A stretch of DNA of 64,000 nt, taken from NCBI RefSeq assembly GCF_900105185.1, contig NZ_FNTJ01000002.1, forward strand, positions 2,108,001-2,172,000, read 5' to 3'. Made by a program: the position numbers and the translations under genes. The notes under the pieces are model-generated. The model saw nothing but the letters and a program-made list of their open reading frames with translations. It was not told the DNA's origin and did not search any database. This stretch comes from Pseudomonas saponiphila. Its GTDB lineage: Bacteria; Pseudomonadota; Gammaproteobacteria; Pseudomonadales; Pseudomonadaceae. Below, one piece after another: positions 1 to 8,582 of the stretch (positions within the stretch are counted from its first letter, which is position 1; every line of letters begins with the position of its first letter).

Positions 1-559
1 GTACTTCATGCCACAGCAGTTCGATAACCCGGCCAACCCGGCGATCCACGAGAAAACCACCGGTCCGGAAATCTGGAACGACACCGACGGCGCCGTGGAC
101 GTGCTGGTGGCTGGGGTCGGCACCGGCGGCACCATCAGCGGCGTGTCGCGCTACATCAAGAAGACCCAGGGCAAACCGATCCTGTCGGTGGCGGTGGAGC
201 CGGCGACGTCGCCGGTGATCAGCCAGAAGCTCGCCGGTGAAGAGATCAAGCCCAGCCATCACAAGATCCAGGGCATCGGTGCCGGCTTCGTGCCGAAGAA
301 CCTCGACCTGGCCATGGTCGACCGGGTGGAACTGGTGACCGATGAAGAGTCCAAGGCCATGGCCCTGCGCCTGATGCAGGAAGAGGGGATTCTCTGCGGG
401 ATTTCCTGTGGTGCGGCGATGGCGGTGGCGGTACGCCTGGCGGAAACCCCGGAAATGCAGGGCAAGACCATCGTGGTGATCCTGCCGGACTCCGGCGAGC
501 GCTATCTGTCGAGCATGCTGTTCAGCGACCTGTTCACCGAGCAGGAAAACCAGCAGTAA
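1..559 (+). CDS. cysK: Cysteine synthase A, C-terminal part (5' end outside window)
   Basis: O-acetylserine sulfhydrylase, a PLP enzyme that makes L-cysteine from O-acetylserine and sulfide in the cytoplasm. About 185 C-terminal residues are visible; the reading frame is open to the left edge. The phosphate-binding loop of the PLP site is seen as [11 protein letters not shown] near position 115. The C-terminal [15 protein letters not shown] segment is typical of CysK. The GTGGTISG loop fits CysK better than CysM, whose loop is usually GTTGTITG. The catalytic lysine lies upstream of the window. No obvious co-transcribed partner follows. Confidence 0.93.
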   Translation, partial: YFMPQQFDNPANPAIHEKTTGPEIWNDTDGAVDVLVAGVGTGGTISGVSRYIKKTQGKPILSVAVEPATSPVISQKLAGEEIKPSHHKIQGIGAGFVPKNLDLAMVDRVELVTDEESKAMALRLMQEEGILCGISCGAAMAVAVRLAETPEMQGKTIVVILPDSGERYLSSMLFSDLFTEQENQQ

Positions 560-569
560 CGCCCCCGGG

Positions 570-593
570 CATTCGCCGGCTTGCCGGCGAATG
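570..593. repeat. REP-like perfect palindrome after cysK
   Basis: The arms CATTCGCCGGC and GCCGGCGAATG are separated by TT and form a perfect hairpin 11 bp after the cysK stop. The core GCCGGCTTGCCGGC is shared with the larger REP pairs at 8456 and 27898. There is no T-run, so it is better read as a REP-type hairpin than as a classical terminator, although it may protect the transcript end. Confidence 0.7.
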
Positions 594-784
594 CTGATCC
601 AAGTCAGCCGCGGGCCTGGTCGCTTGTGCTATTTAAGCGCCTTTGTTGCACGACCGTTAACACTGAATGTTGAGTCGTGCGGGTTTTTCCAGGGTCCAGG
701 AGTGTTTATCATTGCCGGCTGCCAGGTTGGGTGAACACTCCCCCACACAGCCTGCACAGGTGCCTATTTCCAAGGAGTCGTTGC

Positions 785-1723
785 ATGAGCTTTTCCTTTG
801 CCGCCAAGTTCGCGGTGTTGTCGCTGTTCGTCGGCAGCATCCTTTACGTGCATCTGCGCGGCAAGGCGCGTCTGCCGGTACTGCGCCAGTTCGTCAACCA
901 TTCGGCGCTGTTCGCCCCCTACAACGCCTTGATGTACCTGTTCTCCGGGGTGCCTTCCAAGCCATACCTGGATCGCAGCAAGTTCCCCGAGCTGGATATC
1001 CTGCGGGACAACTGGCAAGTGATCCGCGAAGAGGCCATGCACTTGTTCGACGAGGGCTATATCCGCGCGGCGGAGAAGAACAACGATGCCGGCTTCGGCT
1101 CCTTCTTCAAGAAAGGCTGGAAGCGCTTCTACCTCAAGTGGTACGACAAGCCACTGCCTTCGGCCGCCGCCCTGTGCCCCAAGACCGTCGAGCTGGTGAG
1201 CGCGATTCCCAACGTCAAGGGCGCGATGTTCGCCCTGCTGCCCGGTGGCAGCCACCTCAACCCGCACCGTGATCCCTTTGCCGGTTCCCTGCGCTATCAC
1301 CTGGGCCTGTCGACCCCCAACTCCGATGCCTGCCGGATTTTCGTCGATGGCGAGGAATACGCCTGGCGCGACGGTGAAGACGTGATGTTCGATGAAACCT
1401 ATGTGCACTGGGTGAAGAACGAAACCGAAACCACCCGGGTGATCCTGTTCTGCGACATTGAACGGCCGTTGAGCAGCCCGCTGATGACCCGCATCAACCG
1501 TTGGGTCAGCGCCCAGTTGGGACGTGCCACCGCGCCGCAGAACCTCGATGACGAGCGCGTCGGCGGGATCAACCAGGCCTATGCCTGGAGCAAGCGTTTC
1601 AGCGACAGCTTCAGTGGCGTGGTCAAGCAGTGGAAGCGCCGCAACCCCAAGCTCTACCGCATTCTGCGTCCGGTGCTGGCGGTGCTGGTGCTGGTGCTGC
1701 TGTGGAAGTGGCTGTTCGGATAA
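785..1723 (+). CDS. lpxO: Aspartyl/asparaginyl beta-hydroxylase family protein, probable lipid A hydroxylase LpxO
   Basis: A 312-aa Fe(II)/2-oxoglutarate dioxygenase of the type that adds a 2-hydroxyl group to a lipid A secondary acyl chain. The metal-binding HxD...H triad is visible: H161 and D163 in NPHRDPFAGSLRYH, and H208 in YVHWVKNETE. An N-terminal hydrophobic segment (about residues 5-20) and a C-terminal one (LRPVLAVLVLVLLWKWLFG) suggest inner-membrane attachment, as in known LpxO proteins. The ATG at 785 is preceded by AAGGAG; the open frame begins further upstream but lacks a comparable site there. The length matches LpxO (about 300 aa). Substrate assignment is from family only. Confidence 0.82.
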   Translation: MSFSFAAKFAVLSLFVGSILYVHLRGKARLPVLRQFVNHSALFAPYNALMYLFSGVPSKPYLDRSKFPELDILRDNWQVIREEAMHLFDEGYIRAAEKNNDAGFGSFFKKGWKRFYLKWYDKPLPSAAALCPKTVELVSAIPNVKGAMFALLPGGSHLNPHRDPFAGSLRYHLGLSTPNSDACRIFVDGEEYAWRDGEDVMFDETYVHWVKNETETTRVILFCDIERPLSSPLMTRINRWVSAQLGRATAPQNLDDERVGGINQAYAWSKRFSDSFSGVVKQWKRRNPKLYRILRPVLAVLVLVLLWKWLFG

Positions 1724-2073
1724 ATCTTGCAACCCATCTCGGGCGCTGGTTATAGTCAGCGCCCTGTGAGTCCTGCTATTCACGTTCTTCCTCTTCGAGA
1801 ACCATCGGCACATGGCTTTTTCCCCTCTCAACGCGGTAGTGCTTTCAGCGGTCAACGCTGGCGTCGTGCCGTGCGGGAATCAGCAGCCTGTGCAGATCGG
1901 TCAGTACCCCTCACCTGTCAGTAGCACGCCGGTGTACGCGGTCGTATCACCGCCGGGCGTTGGCTTTTCGGGCTGATCGGCATCGCTGCCGTTCCCTGTG
2001 CCCGCCTGAACCAAACACTACTGAACTTCAGCCTCGGCTGAATTGGCTTCTTGCCTGATTACAGGTGGTATTC
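1724..2073. other. Intergenic region with a hairpin downstream of lpxO
   Basis: A 350-bp gap. At 1741-1764 the arms GGGCGCTG and CAGCGCCC form an 8-bp hairpin just after lpxO, without a T-run, and could end the transcript weakly. No convincing coding sequence is seen in the rest; the last part must carry the promoter of the next gene. Confidence 0.4.
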
Positions 2074-2937
2074 ATGTTGCTCATTTCCAAAAAGTCCGCG
2101 CTTGCGGCGGCTTCCACGAGCCTGTTCGTCCTGCTCTGGAGCAGTGGCGCGATCTTCTCCAAATGGGGGCTGGCCCACGCGTCGCCCTTTGCCTTCCTGC
2201 TGTTGCGTTTTGTCCTCGCCCTGATCGGCCTAGTGCTTCTCATGCCCCTGCTCAAGCTGCGGCTGCCTCGGGGCCGCCGGGCCATGGGCTTTGCCATGGC
2301 CACCGGGCTGGTGCTGCTGGGGGCCTACCAGATCTTCTACATCCTGGCCCTGGACCTGAAGGTCACCCCTGGCGTCATGGCCACCATCATGGGGGTGCAG
2401 CCGATCCTCACCGTGGTGCTGATGGAGCGTCAGCGCTCCTGGAGCCGCCTGTTCGGCCTCGGCCTGGGGCTCGCCGGGCTGATCATGGTGGTGTACCAGG
2501 GCATCGGGATGGCGGGGATATCCGTTTCCGGCATGCTCTGCGGCCTGCTGGCCCTGGTCAGCATGACGGCCGGTTCGATCATGCAGAAGCGCATCACCGA
2601 CAACCCCTTGGGCACTCTGCCGGTGCAATACCTGGCGGGCCTGGTGCTGTGCGCGCTGTTCGTGCCGTTCCAGCCGTTTCACTTCGAGTACAGCGCCGGC
2701 TTCGTGATTCCGCTGCTGTGGATGGGGCTGGTGGTGTCGGTGCTGGCCACGCTGCTGCTGTACCGCTTGATCGCTCAAGGCAACCTGGTGAATGTCACCA
2801 GCCTGTTCTATCTGGTGCCGGCAGTGACCGCATTGATGGACTTCGTGTTTTTCGGCAACCGTCTGGCCTGGCTGAGCCTGATGGGCATGGGCCTGATCAT
2901 TGTCGGCCTGGTCTTCGTGTTCCGTAAGAGCGCCTGA
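2074..2937 (+). CDS. DMT-superfamily (EamA) transporter
   Basis: About 287 aa with ten hydrophobic segments arranged as two EamA repeats, an inner-membrane metabolite exporter of the drug/metabolite transporter type. The first repeat starts with LLWSSGAIFSKWGL and the second with LLALVSMTAGSIMQKR. ATG 2074 follows AGGTGG at a sensible distance; a GTG nine bases upstream is the alternative. A strong terminator lies 40 bp downstream, so this is probably a single-gene transcript. The substrate cannot be told from sequence. Confidence 0.85.
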   Translation: MLLISKKSALAAASTSLFVLLWSSGAIFSKWGLAHASPFAFLLLRFVLALIGLVLLMPLLKLRLPRGRRAMGFAMATGLVLLGAYQIFYILALDLKVTPGVMATIMGVQPILTVVLMERQRSWSRLFGLGLGLAGLIMVVYQGIGMAGISVSGMLCGLLALVSMTAGSIMQKRITDNPLGTLPVQYLAGLVLCALFVPFQPFHFEYSAGFVIPLLWMGLVVSVLATLLLYRLIAQGNLVNVTSLFYLVPAVTALMDFVFFGNRLAWLSLMGMGLIIVGLVFVFRKSA

Positions 2938-2977
2938 CAGTTGCGGGCAACTATCTCCTCGGTGGTTGCCCTGACCC

Positions 2978-3006
2978 GCGGCCGAGCGCAATGCTCGGTC
3001 GCTTTT
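2978..3006 (+). terminator. Rho-independent terminator of the EamA gene
   Basis: The arms GCGGCCGAGC and GCTCGGTCGC pair over 10 bp with one G-U, loop GCAAT, followed by TTTT. It sits 40 bp after the stop codon. Confidence 0.8.
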
Positions 3007-3279
3007 GCGCATTATTGATGCAATTAATGATCGACTATAAGCACGAATAGTGGCTAGATGCCACTATCGTCGTGGAGTTCTTTGCCGGTCAATAAAGGTC
3101 TGATTTCAAACCTTGCATGTGCACGTAATGAGCGACTGAAGCGAACCCTCAAGGTTCTTTTGATAACCAGATGCTTGGACTTTTTTGTTGGTATTCCAAA
3201 TTCGTCCATCAGACAAACCTTAAAAACTAAAGCCGGTGCCTAGACTGACGACACAGTCCTTAAACAAAGGAGAGTCAGT
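3007..3279. other. AT-richer intergenic region upstream of fimbrial-like gene
   Basis: About 270 bp of lower GC than its surroundings. A 61-codon open frame exists at 3058-3243, but it has no recognisable Shine-Dalgarno site or family and I do not call it. The right end holds AAAGGAGAG ahead of the ATG at 3280. Confidence 0.4.
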
Positions 3280-3651
3280 ATGAACGTAACGTTCGCTTCA
3301 ACCGCTTTCGGTTTGCTTTTGGGACTGTCGAGCAGTTGCTTCGCCGCTGCTCCCGTGGCGCAAGGAGTCATCCGCTTTACCGGCAGTATTGTCGAGTCCA
3401 ATTGCGCGTCCAGCGCTGCCAGCACCGGCTTGAGTCTGCGCCAGTGCCCTCAGGGTTCACGGGGAGGGGCGATTGATGTGACCCGCGTCGGGGCCAGTGT
3501 CAGCGCGGTGGATCGTTCGGCGGTCAAGCTCAAGCTCCTGGCCGACAGTGGCTCCCAGGGCCGCTACTACGATCAGCAGTACGCGTTCGTCGATCAGTCC
3601 GGCAAGGCGGTAACCTCCGGCACCTACCTGATTACCTTGAGCGTTCCATAA
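3280..3651 (+). CDS. Small secreted type 1 fimbrial-like protein
   Basis: 123 aa with a clear signal peptide (about residues 1-22, ending SSCFA). The mature start QGVIRFTGSIVESNC resembles the N-terminal strand of chaperone-usher pilins, and the end SGTYLITLSVP resembles the last pilin strand. It is shorter than a typical major pilin (150-180 aa), and no chaperone or usher gene is adjacent, so a role in a pilus is inference. Two cysteines (C42, C55) could form the pilin-type disulfide. The Shine-Dalgarno AAAGGAGAG is strong. Confidence 0.75.
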   Translation: MNVTFASTAFGLLLGLSSSCFAAAPVAQGVIRFTGSIVESNCASSAASTGLSLRQCPQGSRGGAIDVTRVGASVSAVDRSAVKLKLLADSGSQGRYYDQQYAFVDQSGKAVTSGTYLITLSVP

Positions 3652-3666
3652 GGCCGCCGCCAGCGT

Positions 3667-3698
3667 TGCGACTCGGAGCTCCGGCACACCGAGTCGCA
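3667..3698. terminator. Hairpin between convergent genes
   Basis: The arms TGCGACTCGG and CCGAGTCGCA form a perfect 10-bp stem between the fimbrial-like gene and the convergent EamA gene. There is no clear T-run on either strand; it may act in both directions. Confidence 0.45.
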
Positions 3699-3722
3699 GG
3701 CTGATCAGAACCAGGCGCTGCT

Positions 3723-4616
3723 TCAGGTCACCGATTTTACCGAGGGCCGCAGCACCAGCCACAGCGCCACGCCAATCAGCGCACCGCCATACAGGTGCGC
3801 CATGGATAGCGGCTCATCCAGCAGCAAGGCCCCCCACAACACGCCGAACGGCGGAATCATGAAGGTCACGGTCATCGACCGCACCGGGCCGATGGCGCTG
3901 AGCAGGCGGAAATACAGCACATAGGCAAAAGCCGTGCAGCCCAGCCCCAACCCCAGCAACGACAGCCACACGCTCCAGCCACCCCAGCTGGCTGGCGGCT
4001 GGCTGATGGCGTTGTAGGCGAACAGCGGCAACAGCAACAGGCTGGCGCCGAGCATGCTGCCCAGGGCCGAGAGGCGGCTGTCCAGGCCGCCAGCCTGATC
4101 CAGCCAGCGCCGGGCAAGGAACCCGGCAAAGCCGTAGCAGGTGGTGGCCATCAGGCAGGACAGGGCACCCAGCAGCAGGTCATGGTCGAAGGCCACGGGC
4201 CCGGCACGGGTCAGGATGCCGACGCCGAACAGGCCCAGGCAGACGCCGGCGATCTTGCTCAGGCTCAGCCGCTCATGAAAGAACAGCCCGCCGATCAACA
4301 CCCCCATCAAGGGCGTGGTGGCATTGAAGATCGCCGAGTAGCCGGCGGGCAGCACCTGGGCGGCCACCGAATACATGGTTGCCGGTATGCCGGAGTTGAT
4401 GACCCCGAGCAGCAGCACGGTCTTGAGCTTGCCGCGAAAATTCCAGTCGACCCGCATCAGCGCCAGCATGACCAAGAGCCCGAGCGCGGCGATCGACACG
4501 CGCAAGAACGCCGTGGGCACGCTGCCCAGCACCGGGGCGATGATGCGCATGAACAAGAAGCTCGCGCCCCAGATGGCGGCCAGGGACAACAGGCGCAAGA
4601 GGTCGACAAGTCTCAC
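3723..4616 (-). CDS. DMT-superfamily (EamA) transporter
   Basis: 297 aa with ten predicted membrane segments and two EamA repeats (AAIWGASFLFMRI near the N-terminus, LMATTCYGFAGFLARR at the start of repeat 2). It is an inner-membrane transporter of unknown substrate. I start it at GTG 4616, which reads MRLVDLLRL and follows AAGGAAA; the open frame extends 17 codons upstream without a better site. It is convergent with the fimbrial-like gene and follows the chemoreceptor gene's 3' end by about 70 bp in opposite transcription order. Confidence 0.84.
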   Translation of the reverse strand: MRLVDLLRLLSLAAIWGASFLFMRIIAPVLGSVPTAFLRVSIAALGLLVMLALMRVDWNFRGKLKTVLLLGVINSGIPATMYSVAAQVLPAGYSAIFNATTPLMGVLIGGLFFHERLSLSKIAGVCLGLFGVGILTRAGPVAFDHDLLLGALSCLMATTCYGFAGFLARRWLDQAGGLDSRLSALGSMLGASLLLLPLFAYNAISQPPASWGGWSVWLSLLGLGLGCTAFAYVLYFRLLSAIGPVRSMTVTFMIPPFGVLWGALLLDEPLSMAHLYGGALIGVALWLVLRPSVKSVT

Positions 4617-4687
4617 GGCAATTTCCTTTATCGAAGGGCGGCGATCTTGCCCAGAGCCTGAGAGCATGGCAAACCCTATCGCACCCG

Positions 4688-6313
4688 CTACAGGATAAAT
4701 CGTGTCACCAATCCATTAAGGTCCACTGCCAGGCGCGACAATTCCTGGCTGGCGGCGGAGGTCTGGGTGGCGCCCGCAGCTGTCTGGGTCGACAGATCGC
4801 GGATGTTCACCAGGCTGCGGTCCACATCCCGGGCCACCAGGGCCTGTTGCTCCGCGGCACTGGCGATCACCAGGTTGCGCTGGCTGATCTGTGAAATCGC
4901 CCCGGTGATCTTCTCCAGCGCGCTGCCGGCGCCGTTGGCTTGCTGCAGGGTTTGCCCGGCCTGTTCGGCGCTGCTTTGCAGGGCGCTGACGGTGGCGTCG
5001 GTACCGTGCTGGATGCGGCTGATCATCTGTTCGATTTCTTCGGTGGAGTCCTGGGTACGTTGGGCCAGGGAGCGCACTTCGTCGGCCACCACGGCGAAAC
5101 CACGGCCGGCCTCGCCAGCTCGGGCTGCCTCGATCGCGGCATTCAGCGCCAGCAGGTTGGTCTGGCCGGCAATGGCCCGAATCACCTCCAGCACCTTGCT
5201 GATGTCCTGGGCCTGGGACGCCAACCCCTGGGCCTGCTCCGAGGCACCCAGCACTTCGCTGACCAGTTGCTGGATCGAGGCAATGGTCTGGCTGACCTGT
5301 TGATGGCCGTGACGGCTGTCCTGGTCCGAGGCTTGGGAGGCTTCGGCGCTGGAGACCGCGTTGCCGGCCACCTCATCCACTGCCGCGCTCATCTGCGTGA
5401 CGGCGGTGGCGGCCTGCTCGATTTCATCGTTCTGCAACTGCAGGCCGCGGGTGCTCTGTTCCATCACCGAGCTCATTTCCTCGGCGGCCGAGGCCAACTG
5501 CTGGGATGATTCGGCGATGCCGCGGATGGTCGAGCGCAGGTTGTCCTGCATGCCGGCCATGGCCGTCAGCAGTTGCGCCGGTTCGTCCCGGCCCTGGCCG
5601 TTGACGCTCTGGCTCAGATCGCCGGCGGCAATGGTCCGGGCCACTGCCAGGGCCTGGGCCAGTGGTGCGGTGATGCTGCGGGTCAGCAACCAGGCCAGTA
5701 GCAGGGTGCAGGCCAGGGCGACGACGATGATGGTGCCGACGATCCACAGCGAACGTTGATAGAGCGCGGCGGCATCCTCAGCGGCGCCGTCGGCGCCTTG
5801 CTGGTTGAACTGGATCAGTTCCTCCAGGGCCGTGTCCAGTTGGTTGCCCAGGGGCGCCAGTTCGACATTGAGCCGGGTGTAGGCCTGTTCTTTGAGACCG
5901 GCGTCGATCTGCTGGATGATCTGTTGCATCAGGCTCGTGTACTGGCCAATCAAGTGTTTCAACCGCTCCAGCATGGCCGCTTCCTGCTCGCTGGTCAGCA
6001 GGGCCTTGTGTCGTTCCAGACGCTGGGCCAGTTCCTTGCGTTCGTCTTCGATCACGCGCTTGCTTCTTTCCCGGCTCGCAGCCTGGTCATTGACCAGCAG
6101 TCGCAGTGTTTCCAGGCGGATGGTGGCGATATTGGCGGCGCTGTCATGGATGTTCTCGATGCTGGGCATCCATGAGGCCTCGATGACTTTTGCACTTTCG
6201 CGCAGGGTTGCCATCTGCCCCAGGCAGAACAGCCCGACTGTCACCAGCAAGGCGGCCAGGACCGCAAAACTCAGGCTGGCTCGCAAGCCGATTCGAATAT
6301 TCCTGATCGACAT
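4688..6313 (-). CDS. Methyl-accepting chemotaxis protein
   Basis: 541 aa. TM1 is about residues 10-32, followed by a periplasmic four-helix-bundle type sensor (about 33-185), TM2 near [24 protein letters not shown], and a cytoplasmic signalling domain with the conserved hairpin [18 protein letters not shown]. It signals to CheA/CheW at the cell pole. The length and layout match the common Pseudomonas receptors with a 4HB_MCP sensor; the ligand is unknown. Tandem ATGs occur at 6316 and 6313; AAGGAG spaces best to the second. The C-terminal residues FIL lack a CheR-tethering pentapeptide. Confidence 0.93.
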   Translation of the reverse strand: MSIRNIRIGLRASLSFAVLAALLVTVGLFCLGQMATLRESAKVIEASWMPSIENIHDSAANIATIRLETLRLLVNDQAASRERSKRVIEDERKELAQRLERHKALLTSEQEAAMLERLKHLIGQYTSLMQQIIQQIDAGLKEQAYTRLNVELAPLGNQLDTALEELIQFNQQGADGAAEDAAALYQRSLWIVGTIIVVALACTLLLAWLLTRSITAPLAQALAVARTIAAGDLSQSVNGQGRDEPAQLLTAMAGMQDNLRSTIRGIAESSQQLASAAEEMSSVMEQSTRGLQLQNDEIEQAATAVTQMSAAVDEVAGNAVSSAEASQASDQDSRHGHQQVSQTIASIQQLVSEVLGASEQAQGLASQAQDISKVLEVIRAIAGQTNLLALNAAIEAARAGEAGRGFAVVADEVRSLAQRTQDSTEEIEQMISRIQHGTDATVSALQSSAEQAGQTLQQANGAGSALEKITGAISQISQRNLVIASAAEQQALVARDVDRSLVNIRDLSTQTAAGATQTSAASQELSRLAVDLNGLVTRFIL

Positions 6314-6729
6314 CATGTGCTCCTTGAATACATTAGAAAAACATTCGTCCCTCGCTGATTTAGCGCTGTTGTTAGGGGAGGGTGGGCGCTTTATATGGCA
6401 AAGTGCCATCACATTGAAAGGCCCTGAATAGAGCTGTTTTGCTGGTGATCGTGGGATTGTTAAGGCACAGGGAGGCGTTTTGGCGGTACAGGCTTGAGCC
6501 GGGCATCAGGCCTTCACGCCGGGTACTGGAAGGCCTGCGGGTGAATCGATAAAGCCCAGGCTTTGCCGACTTCAGGGTTTTTTATTGACCGATTGGTCGA
6601 TTTAAAAAAATTGCCGGCAATCGTCAGCAAAGATTTCCCGGCCCGGCGGACCGGGCGAAAAATGCGCTTCTCCTCGGGTCGTTTCACTGGCTAAGCTCTG
6701 GCATCGCAAATTCCCGCAGAGGTCTACCT
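6314..6729. other. Divergent promoter region between chemoreceptor and aceK
   Basis: 416 bp without a supported gene. It must carry both divergent promoters. An AT-rich stretch (GATTTAAAAAAATTG at about 6599) lies 120 bp before aceK. I see no strong operator motif. Confidence 0.4.
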
Positions 6730-8451
6730 ATGCCGCAGTCATGGCCCGCCGCCGATATCGCTCGAATGATCCTCGACGGCTTCGACGACTACCGCGAGCA
6801 CTTCCGCCAGATCACCGATGGTGCCCGGCAACGCTTCGAGCAGGCGCAATGGCAGGAAGCGCAGAAGGCCTCGGCGGCGCGAATCAATCTGTATGAGGAG
6901 AAGGTCGGGCAAACCGTGACTCGCCTGCATCAGGCCTTCAGTGACGATTCATTGATGGAGGTGGCGCAGTGGCCGCTGGTGAAAAGCGCCTATATCAGCC
7001 TGATCGACCTGCGTTTCGACGATGAGCTGTCCGAGACTTGGTACAACTCGATCTTCTGCGGCCTGTTCAGTCACGACCTGATCAGCGATGGCTGCATGTT
7101 CATCCACACCACCCGGCCCAGCCTGCGTCGGGCCCGGGCCGCGCAAACCCGCAGCTACCGGCCCCAGGGCAACCTGTCGGCGATGCTCGAACAGGTGTTC
7201 GCCGACTACCGTTTCAGCGAGGACTATGCCGATCTGGCCGGCGACCTGCGGCGCCTGGAGGCGCAACTGCGGGAGAACCTGCCGGACTGGGTGTGCAAGG
7301 ACCCGGAGCTGACCCTGGAGCTGTTTTCCTCGGTGCTCTACCGCAACAAGGGCGCCTACCTGGTGGGGCGCATCTTCACCCATGAAGAACAGTGGCCGCT
7401 GGTGGTCCCGCTGCTGCACCGCGAGGGCCGGGGCATCCAGATCGACGCACTGATCACCGACGAGGCGGATGTCTCGATCATCTTTTCCTTCACCCGCTCG
7501 TACTTCATGGTGGACGTGCCGGTGCCGGCGGAATTCATCGGCTTCCTCAAGCGCATCCTGCCGGGCAAGCACATCGCCGAGCTGTACACCTCCATCGGTT
7601 TCTACAAGCACGGCAAGTCGGAGTTCTACCGCGCCCTGATCAACCACCTGGCCAGCACCGATGACCGTTTCATCATGGCCCCCGGGGTACGCGGCATGGT
7701 CATGAGCGTGTTCACCCTGCCGGGCTTCAACACCGTGTTCAAGATCATCAAGGACCGTTTCTCGCCGTCGAAGAACGTCGACCGGGCCACGGTGATCGAA
7801 AAATACCGCCTGGTAAAAAGCGTCGATCGGGTCGGGCGCATGGCCGATACCCAGGAGTTTGCCGATTTCCGCTTTCCCCTGAGCAAGTTCGACCCGGCGT
7901 GCCTTGAAGAACTGCTGGAAGTGGCGCCGTCCACGGTGGCCGTGGAAGACCAGACCGTGCTGATTCGCCACTGCTGGACCGAGCGCCGCATGACCCCGCT
8001 CAACCTCTATCTGGAACACGCCAACCCGGACCAGGTGCGCGAAGCGCTGGAGGATTACGGCCTGGCGATCAAGCAACTGGCGGCGGCCAACATCTTCCCC
8101 GGCGACATGCTGCTGAAGAACTTCGGCGTGACCCGCCACGGCCGGGTGGTGTTCTACGACTACGACGAAATCTGCTTTCTCACCGAAGCCAACTTCCGCC
8201 ACATTCCAGCGCCCCGCACCCCGGAAGACGAGATGGCGTCCGAACCCTGGTATTCCATTGGCCCCCACGACGTGTTCCCCGAGGAGTTCCCGCCGTTCCT
8301 GTTCGCCGATGCCGGTCAGCGCAAGCTGTTCGACCAGTTGCACGGCGAGCTGTACAACGCCGACTACTGGAAGGGCCTGCAAGACGCCATCCGCGCCGGC
8401 AAGATCATCGATGTCTTCCCGTACCGGCGCAAAGGCCTGGAAGACGAGTAG
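6730..8451 (+). CDS. aceK: Isocitrate dehydrogenase kinase/phosphatase
   Basis: 573 aa, the usual AceK length. This bifunctional cytoplasmic enzyme phosphorylates and dephosphorylates isocitrate dehydrogenase and so diverts carbon into the glyoxylate shunt on acetate or fatty acids. The sequence is AceK-like throughout; the kinase catalytic core is visible in [19 protein letters not shown] and [11 protein letters not shown], which carries the metal-binding aspartate. The C-terminal [10 protein letters not shown] is typical. AGAGG precedes ATG 6730. No aceA or aceB is adjacent, unlike the enterobacterial aceBAK operon, which is normal in Pseudomonas. Confidence 0.97.
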   Translation: MPQSWPAADIARMILDGFDDYREHFRQITDGARQRFEQAQWQEAQKASAARINLYEEKVGQTVTRLHQAFSDDSLMEVAQWPLVKSAYISLIDLRFDDELSETWYNSIFCGLFSHDLISDGCMFIHTTRPSLRRARAAQTRSYRPQGNLSAMLEQVFADYRFSEDYADLAGDLRRLEAQLRENLPDWVCKDPELTLELFSSVLYRNKGAYLVGRIFTHEEQWPLVVPLLHREGRGIQIDALITDEADVSIIFSFTRSYFMVDVPVPAEFIGFLKRILPGKHIAELYTSIGFYKHGKSEFYRALINHLASTDDRFIMAPGVRGMVMSVFTLPGFNTVFKIIKDRFSPSKNVDRATVIEKYRLVKSVDRVGRMADTQEFADFRFPLSKFDPACLEELLEVAPSTVAVEDQTVLIRHCWTERRMTPLNLYLEHANPDQVREALEDYGLAIKQLAAANIFPGDMLLKNFGVTRHGRVVFYDYDEICFLTEANFRHIPAPRTPEDEMASEPWYSIGPHDVFPEEFPPFLFADAGQRKLFDQLHGELYNADYWKGLQDAIRAGKIIDVFPYRRKGLEDE

Positions 8452-8455
8452 ACGT

Positions 8456-8519
8456 GTAGGAGCCGGCTTGCCGGCGAAGGGGCCCGTGAGGACGCCTTCG
8501 CCGGCAAGCCGGCTCCTAC
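8456..8519. repeat. REP doublet (inverted pair)
   Basis: A 25-bp arm beginning GTAGGAGCCGGCTTGCCGGC at 8456 is repeated as its perfect reverse complement at 8495-8519, with a 14-bp spacer. It lies between aceK and hrpA. The same arm occurs at 27898 and, singly, at 52054. Confidence 0.9.
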
Positions 8520-8582
8520 GTATTGCCTGCGCTTTTCTGCGACAATCGCGCCCTGCCTAAATAGACGACCCTTGCGTACCTG

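Noticed and set aside
1..559. CysM instead of CysK for the first gene.
   Set aside because: The phosphate loop GTGGTISG and the C-terminal [11 protein letters not shown] region fit CysK; CysM usually has GTTGTITG and CDRGDRYLS.
764..1855. Long antisense open frame opposite lpxO (and similar ones opposite aceK, the porin and cdiA).
   Set aside because: Same GC-bias shadow effect; no recognisable domain, and the sense genes are well supported.
3058..3243. 61-codon open frame upstream of the fimbrial-like gene.
   Set aside because: No ribosome site and no familiar sequence; it lies in an AT-richer promoter-type region.
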